Of a stretch of 5,802 bases of DNA, positions 1 to 5,802 are shown piece after piece. Made by a program: the position numbers and the translations under genes. The notes under the pieces are model-generated. The model worked only from the letters and a program-made list of their open reading frames with translations. It was not told where the DNA came from and made no database searches. Numbering within the stretch: position 1 is the stretch's first letter; each line of letters starts with the position of its first letter. The stretch is taken from positions 1-5,802 of the forward strand of contig JAQUUM010000089.1 in the NCBI GenBank assembly GCA_028693885.1. Direction: 5' to 3'. Source of the DNA: Bacilli bacterium (GTDB taxonomy: Bacteria; Bacillota_I; Bacilli_A; ML615J-28; CAG-698).

Positions 1-1110
1 GCTAATAAAGAAGTTTCAGAAAAAAATTCAACGCTTGAAACAAAGTATGTTAAACTTGAAGCTAAATATGAGGCCTTAGAGAAATTATCATTAGGAGTTC
101 AAAGTCAAATAGATGCTTTGATTAAGCAATTAGAATTGCTTAAGAATCCTAGTAAAATTGAAGCAGTCGAAAAAACAGTATCACAAAAAGATGTGTTAAA
201 TGCTGAGATTTCAAAAAATGCTAAAATTATAAGAGATTATTTAGAAACTGAAGCTGAATATAAAGAAAAGTTGATTAACATTCAGTCTCGTAAGGAACAA
301 AAATTAATTTCTGATTCTGAATATGGAATCATGAAAGATGAAATTCTATATGAAATAAAAGTTTCTAAAAGTGAAAGAGCAGAATATGAAGTAAAATACG
401 AAGCGTTACTTGCAGAACTTGAAATGGTAGATAAAGAATCTTTCTGTAAATGGCAAGCACAAGATATAGTTAAAAAAGAAACTAAGCCAGTTATAGTTGA
501 AAAATCTACATCTAAAGAAGAACCTATTGCTAAAGATGAAAACAAACAACTATTTACTGATAAAGCCGTTGTTGTTAAAGATGATATTCAAAAGATTGAA
601 AATGATATTAGACTTTTAAGTGTTGATTTCACTTTGACTAATGAAAAGATTTTAGAACTTGAAGAAGAATTGAAAAAACAAAAGAGTTTTGAAAATGAAT
701 TAAAAGATTCAAGTGAAGCCATGAAAGAATTCCAAAGTTATTTATTTAACTTAAATAAATTAATTCTTTTAGTAGAAAATCAAAAAGTAAAAACTTTAAA
801 ATATCAAAGAGATTTAGAAAATGTTTCAGAACCACTAGGAATGAAAGCATTAAAATTAAGAGCTAATATTGAAGATTCTTTAAAAGAAGAAAAAGCTTTG
901 GCTTCTAAAAAAGATTATATCGAAAACATCGTTAAAGATTTTGATCGTTATGAGGATGTTAAGATTTATAAACGCAGTTTAAAAGATAGAGCTAAGATGA
1001 ATGAATTACTAAAAGAGTATAAAGAAAAAATCAGAACTATTGTTGATCAAAGAAAAGCTAAAGAAAAATATTTGAGTTGGTATAAAGACGAAAATAAAAA
1101 ATATTTATGA
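1..1110 (+). CDS. Coiled-coil protein of unknown function, 5' end missing
   Basis: The reading frame is open from the first base, giving the last 369 residues of a longer protein. A TTG at 118 could be read as a start, but it has no ribosome binding site before it. The 39 codons upstream have the same Lys/Glu-rich helical character, so the gene almost certainly starts outside the window. Residues about 1-157 and 196-369 look like long charged helices with heptad-like spacing of Leu/Ile/Val, probably coiled coils. Between them, about 158-195, lies a linker rich in Lys, Glu, Pro, Val and Thr. Residues 89-116 resemble a SHOCT helical hairpin (core LISDSEYGIMKDEIL). No signal peptide or membrane segment is visible in the part present. 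The TGA stop overlaps the ATG of the next gene, which indicates translational coupling. Two Trp codons are TGG. I do not recognise the family; a structural, cytoskeletal or SMC-like role would be speculation. Confidence 0.8.
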   Translation, partial: ANKEVSEKNSTLETKYVKLEAKYEALEKLSLGVQSQIDALIKQLELLKNPSKIEAVEKTVSQKDVLNAEISKNAKIIRDYLETEAEYKEKLINIQSRKEQKLISDSEYGIMKDEILYEIKVSKSERAEYEVKYEALLAELEMVDKESFCKWQAQDIVKKETKPVIVEKSTSKEEPIAKDENKQLFTDKAVVVKDDIQKIENDIRLLSVDFTLTNEKILELEEELKKQKSFENELKDSSEAMKEFQSYLFNLNKLILLVENQKVKTLKYQRDLENVSEPLGMKALKLRANIEDSLKEEKALASKKDYIENIVKDFDRYEDVKIYKRSLKDRAKMNELLKEYKEKIRTIVDQRKAKEKYLSWYKDENKKYL

Positions 1111-1772
1111 TAATAAAGATTACTAAAAGTATAAGCGATGTCCTTCTAGATTTTGATGTAATTGCCTTTAAGATGGCTATTAGTGTTAATGATAGTAGCC
1201 ATCTTGAGGCTTTAATTAATTATTATGAAGAATTAATAGAAAAAAGTTATACTTTAGAAGAAGTACTAGAGATTAAAGAAATTAAAGCAGCAAGAAATTC
1301 TTACAAAGCTTTAGGAAAAGATCCAAGTAGATATCGTCTTGCTTGTGAGTCTTTACTTAGAAGGTTAGTTAAAAAAAATAAATTATATAGAATTTCTGAT
1401 GTTGTTGATTTAGGGAATCTTTTATCAATTGAATTAAAAAGATCAACAGCCTTATTAGACTTTGATAAAATCAAAGGTGATGTTTATATTAGACGAGGAT
1501 TAGAATCTGATATTTATGAAGGTATTGGTAGGGGAATTATTAATGTCAGTAATATCCCACTGTACTGTGATAGTGAAGGTGCATTTGGATCACCAACTAG
1601 TGATACCTTAAGAACAGCAATTACAGCTGATACAAAAAAATTATTATTAATGATAATTTGTTTTGATAAATGTGATAAAGAAGAAATAATTTTAAAAACA
1701 AAAGAAATGTTTAAAAAACATATAAATGTTTCAAGTATTGAAACAGTAGAGGTAATTAAGGAAAGCATATGA
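1107..1772 (+). CDS. Stand-alone B3/B4 (PheRS beta editing-like) domain protein
   Basis: This 221-residue protein matches the solo B3/B4 family (COG3382 type), related to the B3/B4 module that edits Tyr-tRNA(Phe) in the phenylalanyl-tRNA synthetase beta subunit. The visible hallmarks are the helical block AARNSYKALGKDPSRYR at residues 61-77, the glycine-rich EGIGRG at 138-143 followed by a NIPLYCD strand at 149-155, and FGSPTSDTLRTAIT at 160-173. The last of these corresponds to the FGSPTSD-type signature of the family. The rest of PheRS beta is absent, and the length is normal for solo members. No signal or membrane segment is present, so it is cytosolic. The ATG at 1107 is chosen because an in-frame TAA lies at 1095-1097. 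No good ribosome binding site precedes it, so initiation probably depends on coupling to the upstream gene through the ATGA overlap. It overlaps glnS in the same way. A tRNA proofreading (trans-editing) role is inferred from family and context; the substrate is unknown. Confidence 0.85.
   Translation: MIIKITKSISDVLLDFDVIAFKMAISVNDSSHLEALINYYEELIEKSYTLEEVLEIKEIKAARNSYKALGKDPSRYRLACESLLRRLVKKNKLYRISDVVDLGNLLSIELKRSTALLDFDKIKGDVYIRRGLESDIYEGIGRGIINVSNIPLYCDSEGAFGSPTSDTLRTAITADTKKLLLMIICFDKCDKEEIILKTKEMFKKHINVSSIETVEVIKESI
1758..1765 (+). promoter_or_regulatory. Ribosome binding site of glnS
   Basis: AAGGAAAG sits inside the end of the B3/B4 gene, with its AGGA core six bases before the ATG at 1769. 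This spacing supports 1769 as the glnS start over the in-frame ATG at 1781, which has no comparable site. It also shows that ribosomes can enter glnS directly, in addition to coupling through the ATGA overlap. Confidence 0.7.
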
Positions 1773-3409
1773 AGATAGAAATGAACAACTTTATAAAAGC
1801 TATAATGGAAAGTGATTTAAAAGAAGGAAAAGTCAAAGAGATAGTTACGCGATTTCCGCCAGAGCCCAATGCATATTTACATATTGGACATGCAAGAGCG
1901 ATGGTTACTAACTTTGCATTAGCAGAAACTTTTAACGGAAAAACTAATTTAAGATTTGATGATACAAACCCTGCTAAAGAAGATGCTTCTTTTGTAGATG
2001 CAATTATTAAAGATATTGAATGGTTAGGGTTTAAACCAGATAATGTTTTTTATGGATCAGATTATTTCGAAGAAACATTTGAAAAAGCGCTTCTTTTAAT
2101 TAGAAAATCTTTAGCATATGTTTGTGACTTAAATGCTTTAGAAACTTCAAAATATAGGGGCACTTTGAGTACTCCTGGAATCAATTCTCCTTATAGAGAT
2201 AGAAGTGTTGAAGAAAATTTAGAGTTGTTTATGAATATGCGAAAAGGACTTTATAAACCAGGTGAAAGAGTTTTAAGAGCTAAAATTGATATGGCAAGTT
2301 CTAATATTAATATGAGAGACCCTGTGCTTTATAGAATTCTAGATATTCCGCACCATAAAACAAGCAATGAATGGGTAATCTATCCAATGTATGATTTTGC
2401 TCATCCTTTACAAGATGCTTTTGAAGGTATTACTCATTCACTATGTAGTTTAGAATATGATAATCACCGTCCTTTATATGATTGGGTTGTGGCTAATTGT
2501 GAAACCAAACATACTCCAAAACAAATAGAATTCGGAAGATTAAGTATTACTAATACCATTATGAGTAAAAGATATTTAAAGCAATTAGTTGAAAGTAAAT
2601 TGGTAACTGGATATGATGATCCTAGAATGCCTACTTTAGTTGGTTTAAGAAGAAGAGGCTATACTAAAGATGCTATTATTAATTTTATTATTGAAACTGG
2701 TTTATCAAGAACTAACGCTACAGTTGAACGTGATATGTTAGATCATTTCTTAAGAGAAGATTTAAAATTAAAAACTAATCGTATAATGGGAATTAAAGAA
2801 CCATTGAAAGTAACACTTACTAATTATGCAGATGATAAAGTTGAATATCTAGAAATAAATAACAACTCTGAAGCTTTAGAATTAGGCAGTAGAAAGATCG
2901 CTTTTTCAAAGCATTTATATATTGAAAAAGAAGATTTTCTATTAGAAAAACCAAATAAACATTTTAAGAGATTAGCTTTAAATCTTGAAGTTAGATTATT
3001 TGGAGCATATTTCATAAAATGTAATGATGTTGTTTATAATAAATCAGGTGAAATTGTAGAGCTTCTTTGTACATATGATCCGCTTACAAAATCTAATAGT
3101 GGATTTGATGGAAGAAAGCCTAATGGAACAATTCATTTTTGCGAAGCAACAACTTCAAAGAAAGCTAAATTTAATGAATTTGATTCTTTATTAAATGAAG
3201 CTGCTACTGAAGAAGAAAACTTAGATATAATATCAAGATTTAATAAAGATTCTTGGAAAGTATATAATGGTTTTATTGAAGATAAAAAATATGAGATTGA
3301 AGAAAAATTTCAATTAATAAGAGATGGTTATTATACAGTTGATAAAACATCAACTGATGAGGAAGTAGTTTTAAATAAAATAGTTTCTTTAAAATCATCT
3401 TTTAAATAA
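1769..3409 (+). CDS. glnS: Glutaminyl-tRNA synthetase (GlnRS)
   Basis: GlnRS (EC 6.1.1.18) joins glutamine to tRNA(Gln) using ATP in the cytosol. The 546 residues are close to the 554 of the E. coli enzyme and appear collinear with it throughout. The class I catalytic fold shows RFPPEPNAYLHIGHA with HIGH at residues 38-41, RFDDTNP at 62-68, and YPMYDF at 205-210. The DEPENDENT assignments are that Asp64 matches E. coli Asp66 and Tyr208 matches the glutamine-contacting Tyr211. The KMSKS-equivalent is IMSKR, at 264-268. FDDTNP, YRGTL, SPYRDRSVEENL and GITHSLC are GlnRS signatures and rule out a bacterial GluRS. The C-terminal anticodon-binding beta barrels follow from about residue 335, with MSK-distal blocks such as CTYD and DGRKPNGTIHF. 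One small oddity is Ala35, where most GlnRS have Gly just before YLHIGH. The ATG at 1769 has a good ribosome binding site and overlaps the TGA of the previous gene. All four Trp codons are TGG. Confidence 0.97.
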   Translation: MKIEMNNFIKAIMESDLKEGKVKEIVTRFPPEPNAYLHIGHARAMVTNFALAETFNGKTNLRFDDTNPAKEDASFVDAIIKDIEWLGFKPDNVFYGSDYFEETFEKALLLIRKSLAYVCDLNALETSKYRGTLSTPGINSPYRDRSVEENLELFMNMRKGLYKPGERVLRAKIDMASSNINMRDPVLYRILDIPHHKTSNEWVIYPMYDFAHPLQDAFEGITHSLCSLEYDNHRPLYDWVVANCETKHTPKQIEFGRLSITNTIMSKRYLKQLVESKLVTGYDDPRMPTLVGLRRRGYTKDAIINFIIETGLSRTNATVERDMLDHFLREDLKLKTNRIMGIKEPLKVTLTNYADDKVEYLEINNNSEALELGSRKIAFSKHLYIEKEDFLLEKPNKHFKRLALNLEVRLFGAYFIKCNDVVYNKSGEIVELLCTYDPLTKSNSGFDGRKPNGTIHFCEATTSKKAKFNEFDSLLNEAATEEENLDIISRFNKDSWKVYNGFIEDKKYEIEEKFQLIRDGYYTVDKTSTDEEVVLNKIVSLKSSFK

Positions 3410-3414
3410 AATGT

Positions 3415-3421
3415 GAGGAAG
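3415..3421 (+). promoter_or_regulatory. Ribosome binding site of pcrA, fixing a GTG start
   Basis: GAGGAAG lies in the 22-base gap after glnS, ten bases before a GTG at 3432. No ATG lies nearby in that frame. The next codons, LDKLNEEQ, are the conserved N-terminus of PcrA/UvrD helicases, so the GTG is the natural start. Confidence 0.75.
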
Positions 3422-3431
3422 AAAAATTATT

Positions 3432-5549
3432 GTGTTAGATAAATTAAACGAAGAACAAAAGAAAGCTGCAATAGAAACTGAAGGGGCTGTAATAGTTTTT
3501 GCAGGAGCAGGTAGTGGTAAAACTAGAACGCTAACTTATAGAATTGCTTATATGTTAGTTGAAAAGAACATTGCTCCAGAAAACATTTTAGCGATTACTT
3601 TTACTAATAAAGCAACAAAAGAAATGTTAGAGCGCTTAAACGATTTAGCTCCAATTGAAGCTCCTCGTTTGACTATCTCAACATTTCATTCTTGGTGTGC
3701 TAGAATTTTAAGGCGTGAAATACATCATTTAGGCTATAAAAAAAGTTTTCAAATTATTGATGAAGATGAGCAACAAAAAATAATTAAAGAAGTATTAGAT
3801 AATGCTGATGTAGAAAAAAGGCTAAATAATCCTAGAGCTTTTCAAAAACGTCTTAATTATGCTAAATGTACATTAGCTAAAATGAATGAACCAAAAGAAG
3901 AACGTTTAAGATTGATTTATGAGGAAGAATTAAAATCAAATAATTTACTTGATTTTGAAGATTTACTTTTAAAAGTGAAAAAATTATTTGAAACTAATAA
4001 AGAAGTTTTAGAAAAATACCAAGATATATATCACTATATATTAGTTGATGAATTTCAAGATACTTCAATAGTTCAATATGAAATCATTAAGATGTTAGCT
4101 CAAAAAAGAGGAAATATTTTTGTAGTTGGAGATGATGATCAAAGTATTTATAGTTTTAGAGGAACCAATTACGAAAATGTTAGTTTGTTTAAAAAAGATT
4201 TTAAAGATGTAAAAACTTTTAAATTAGAAGAAAATTATCGTTCAAGTCAAAAGATATTAGATGGTTGTAATAGATTGATTTCATATAATCTAAATAGAGA
4301 AAAGAAAGAACTATTCTCACAAATCAAAGGATTTGATGAAGACATAGTAGTATACCAAGCAGCTGATGAAAGAGATGAAGCTAACTATATAGCTAATGTT
4401 ATAAGTGGATTAATCAAAAAAGGGGTTAGACCTAAAGAAATAGCAGTGCTTTATCGTAATAGTGTTTTATTAAGAAATATAGAAATTTCTTTAGTAGCTG
4501 AAAACATTGCTTATAAAGTATATGGTGGGTTTTCTTATCTAAGAAGAAAAGAAATTAAAGATATTATTGCGTTCTTTAGATTAATTGTTAATCCAGATGA
4601 TTTATATAGTTTTAAAAGAGTTATTAATGAACCTTCAAGAAAAATAGGCAAAGCAACGATTAGCCATATTGAAGAGTTTTTTGAAAAATCAAATAAAAGC
4701 TTATTTGAAACTATTAAAGAATTAGAAGGCGTTATAACTGGTAAGAAATATGAAGAAATTATTAAATTTATTGATATGATTAAAGATTTTTCTTCAAGAT
4801 TAGAAACTACACCTTTAGTTGACTTATATGATGAAATCTTATTTAAAACTGGCTATTTAGAAATGATTCAAAATGAAGATGAAAGTCAGGATAAAGAAGA
4901 AAATATTATGGAGTTTAAAAGTATCTTAGTAACCATTGATGATAATGGTGTAATAGATACAAAAGCTAATAAACTTCAAGAAGCCTTTGATGAAGCAATT
5001 TTAGCTGATGATAAATTAAGAAACCAAAATGAAACTTATGAAGGAGTTACTTGTTCTACAATTCATTCAATCAAAGGTTTAGAGTTTACTTATGTTTTTT
5101 TAATTGGTTTAGAAGAAGGAATTTTCCCGAATGCTTATAAACAAGAAAGTTTTGATGAGATTGAAGAAGAAAGACGTGTAGCATACGTTGCTTGTACAAG
5201 AGCTAAAAAGAGATTGTATTTAATGACAGCAAGAAGAAGAATGATTTATGGTTCTTATGTTAATAGTAAGCAATCTAGATTTTTATTAGAATTTGCTCAA
5301 GGTAAAGCATCAGAAAAACAAAAGATTAAACAAAGCATAAAGGCACTTAACGGAGAAAAGAAAGATAGTTCAGTGTATGAAGTGGGAGATAAAATAGTTC
5401 ATAAGTTTTTTGGAGAAGGAATTATTGTTTCTAAAAAAGAAAATATTGGAACAATATGTTTTGCAAAAAGAAAAGAGATAAAACAATTTGATCTAGGTCA
5501 TCCTACTATTTCTAGGCAAGTAGCAGAAGATACACCTGAAGAACAATAA
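3432..5549 (+). CDS. pcrA: UvrD/PcrA-type ATP-dependent 3'-5' DNA helicase
   Basis: This is a superfamily 1A helicase that unwinds DNA 3' to 5' using ATP. In Gram-positive bacteria PcrA acts in nucleotide excision repair, removal of RecA filaments, rolling-circle replication and conflicts with transcription. The motifs appear in order: Q motif LNEEQKKA at residues 5-12, Walker A AGAGSGKT at 24-31, Ia ITFTNKATKEM, Ib TISTFHSW, Walker B DEFQD at 206-210, III GDDDQSIYSFRG at 233-244, IV LEENYRSS at 265-272, V TIHSIKGLEF at 543-552, and VI EEERRVAYVACTRAKKR at 578-594 with the likely arginine finger at Arg590. Residues 649-693 (YEVGDKIVHKFFGEG and onward) match the PcrA C-terminal Tudor-like domain, which binds RNA polymerase. 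This favours PcrA over Rep. At 705 residues it is slightly shorter than typical PcrA (about 720-750) but complete. The GTG start has a strong ribosome binding site. The gene follows glnS after 22 bases and is probably cotranscribed. The ligA gene that often follows pcrA in Firmicutes is not here. Confidence 0.95.
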   Translation: MLDKLNEEQKKAAIETEGAVIVFAGAGSGKTRTLTYRIAYMLVEKNIAPENILAITFTNKATKEMLERLNDLAPIEAPRLTISTFHSWCARILRREIHHLGYKKSFQIIDEDEQQKIIKEVLDNADVEKRLNNPRAFQKRLNYAKCTLAKMNEPKEERLRLIYEEELKSNNLLDFEDLLLKVKKLFETNKEVLEKYQDIYHYILVDEFQDTSIVQYEIIKMLAQKRGNIFVVGDDDQSIYSFRGTNYENVSLFKKDFKDVKTFKLEENYRSSQKILDGCNRLISYNLNREKKELFSQIKGFDEDIVVYQAADERDEANYIANVISGLIKKGVRPKEIAVLYRNSVLLRNIEISLVAENIAYKVYGGFSYLRRKEIKDIIAFFRLIVNPDDLYSFKRVINEPSRKIGKATISHIEEFFEKSNKSLFETIKELEGVITGKKYEEIIKFIDMIKDFSSRLETTPLVDLYDEILFKTGYLEMIQNEDESQDKEENIMEFKSILVTIDDNGVIDTKANKLQEAFDEAILADDKLRNQNETYEGVTCSTIHSIKGLEFTYVFLIGLEEGIFPNAYKQESFDEIEEERRVAYVACTRAKKRLYLMTARRRMIYGSYVNSKQSRFLLEFAQGKASEKQKIKQSIKALNGEKKDSSVYEVGDKIVHKFFGEGIIVSKKENIGTICFAKRKEIKQFDLGHPTISRQVAEDTPEEQ

Positions 5550-5582
5550 CAAAAGAGCGCTTTTAGCGCTTTTTTGTTATTG
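5544..5582 (+). terminator. Rho-independent terminator, possibly bidirectional
   Basis: Arms 5544-5561 and 5565-5582 pair over 18 base pairs around a TTT loop, with one G-U wobble (5555/5571). The GC core is AGCGCT against AGCGCT. The outer stem is the A-rich 5' flank pairing with the T-run at 5570-5575, so the T-tract follows the core directly. The hairpin includes the last codons and TAA stop of pcrA. Read on the opposite strand, the same core is followed by a four-T run (complement of 5551-5554), so weak termination from the other side is possible. It ends the glnS-pcrA operon. Confidence 0.9.
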
Positions 5583-5617
5583 CTAATGTTTTTTTAAAAA
5601 GTTGTTTTAGAAAAAAA

Positions 5618-5636
5618 TGTTATAATGTGATATAAT
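5618..5636 (+). promoter_or_regulatory. Promoter with two tandem extended -10 boxes
   Basis: TGTTATAAT (5618-5626) and TGATATAAT (5628-5636) are each perfect TGnTATAAT extended -10 elements, with the hexamers exactly ten bases apart. No convincing -35 stands 16-18 bases before either one; TTGTTT at 5602-5607 is 13 and 23 bases away. The site lies between the terminator and the lipoprotein gene. The downstream box would give a transcript starting near 5643, about 25 bases before the ATG. Such promoters are recognised by the housekeeping sigma factor. Confidence 0.75.
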
Positions 5637-5637
5637 A

Positions 5638-5647
5638 TTGTTAACAA
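5638..5647. promoter_or_regulatory. Perfect 10-bp palindrome at the predicted transcription start
   Basis: TTGTTAACAA is a perfect inverted repeat just downstream of the second -10 box, where an operator would overlap the start site. The flanking bases do not extend the symmetry. In such AT-rich DNA a 10-bp palindrome can arise by chance, and I cannot link it to a known repressor. Confidence 0.25.
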
Positions 5648-5654
5648 ATTGAAT

Positions 5655-5660
5655 AAGAGG
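5655..5660 (+). promoter_or_regulatory. Ribosome binding site of the lipoprotein gene
   Basis: AAGAGG lies seven bases before the ATG at 5668, a good Shine-Dalgarno match and spacing. It supports that start. Confidence 0.7.
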
Positions 5661-5667
5661 TATTAGT

Positions 5668-5802
5668 ATGAAAAAAGTTATTTTAGGAGTAATTTTATTT
5701 GTATTTTTAATGTTAGTTGGTTGTAATAATTTAGGAACTGATGCAACTATTTCAATTTCAGTTGATAGTTATTTAGTTGAGGTTGAAGAAGGAGATATCC
5801 TC
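5668..5802 (+). CDS. Lipoprotein, N-terminal 45 residues only (3' end beyond window)
   Basis: The gene runs off the right edge. The visible N-terminus is a lipoprotein signal peptide: positive MKK, a hydrophobic core at residues 4-17, and the lipobox LVGC at 16-19. Cys19 would be lipid-modified and become the first residue of the mature protein, anchored on the outer face of the cytoplasmic membrane. The mature part begins NNLGTDATISIS and continues with alternating beta-like residues and VEVEEGD. That pattern is reminiscent of the start of bacterial Ig-like surface repeats, but 26 residues are too few to assign a family. The gene has its own promoter and ribosome binding site and is separated from pcrA by a terminator, so it is a separate transcription unit. 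Confidence 0.85.
   Translation, partial: MKKVILGVILFVFLMLVGCNNLGTDATISISVDSYLVEVEEGDIL

Noticed and set aside
282..545. Open frame of 87 codons on the minus strand
   Set aside because: It is antisense to a well-supported coding frame, Ser/Leu-rich as expected from the complement of Lys/Glu codons, and resembles no known family.
118..1110. TTG at 118 as the true start of the first gene
   Set aside because: The frame is open to position 1 with the same helical, charged composition, and no ribosome binding site precedes the TTG.
1514..1768. Open frame of 84 codons on the minus strand
   Set aside because: It lies fully within the B3/B4 gene, which has clear family motifs; the frame is a shadow.
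1799..1807. TATAAT-like sequence near the start of glnS as an internal promoter
   Set aside because: It lies inside the coding region, has no convincing -35 element, and such hexamers are frequent in AT-rich DNA.
2824..3015. Open frame of 63 codons on the minus strand
   Set aside because: It lies within the anticodon-binding domain of glnS and has no independent support.
3410..3431. Promoter or terminator between glnS and pcrA
   Set aside because: The 22-base gap holds only the pcrA ribosome binding site; there is no hairpin, T-run or -10/-35 pair.
4024..4042. AT-rich inverted repeat (ATATA...TATAT)
   Set aside because: It lies in the conserved region before Walker B of pcrA, is weak, and is expected by chance in this composition.

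Overview
This is an AT-rich bacterial window with every gene on the + strand, densely packed. It contains three complete genes, one gene missing its 5' end and one missing its 3' end. The base composition, the AAGGA/GAGG-type ribosome binding sites, the PcrA-type helicase and the lipoprotein suggest a low-GC Gram-positive or Mollicutes-like lineage (an uncultured Bacilli/RF39 or Acholeplasma-like organism is my guess). All seven tryptophans in the identified genes are TGG and no gene has an internal TGA. Two genes end in TGA. The standard bacterial code (table 11) therefore fits, and the Mycoplasma code does not.

Layout. 1-1110: 3' part of a gene for a Lys/Glu-rich coiled-coil protein of unknown function, open to the left edge. 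1107-1772: a stand-alone B3/B4 domain protein, related to the editing domain of the phenylalanyl-tRNA synthetase beta subunit. 1769-3409: glutaminyl-tRNA synthetase (glnS). 3432-5549: UvrD/PcrA-type DNA helicase (pcrA), with a GTG start. 5544-5582: a long, possibly bidirectional terminator hairpin that includes the pcrA stop codon. 5618-5647: a promoter region with two extended -10 boxes and a short palindrome. 5668-5802: the start of a lipoprotein gene.

The first three genes are joined by two ATGA stop/start overlaps, and only 22 bases separate glnS from pcrA. No promoter or terminator is visible between position 1 and 5549, so genes 1-4 look like the end of one operon whose promoter lies upstream of the window. 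The operon mixes translation (glnS, probably the B3/B4 protein), DNA repair/replication (pcrA) and an unknown coiled-coil protein. The lipoprotein gene begins a separate transcription unit.

Most of the window is ordinary housekeeping sequence. I see no mobile element, CRISPR array, RNA gene or clear novel system. The points most worth checking are the translationally coupled B3/B4-GlnRS pair, the SHOCT-like hairpin in the coiled-coil protein, and the tandem promoter before the lipoprotein.
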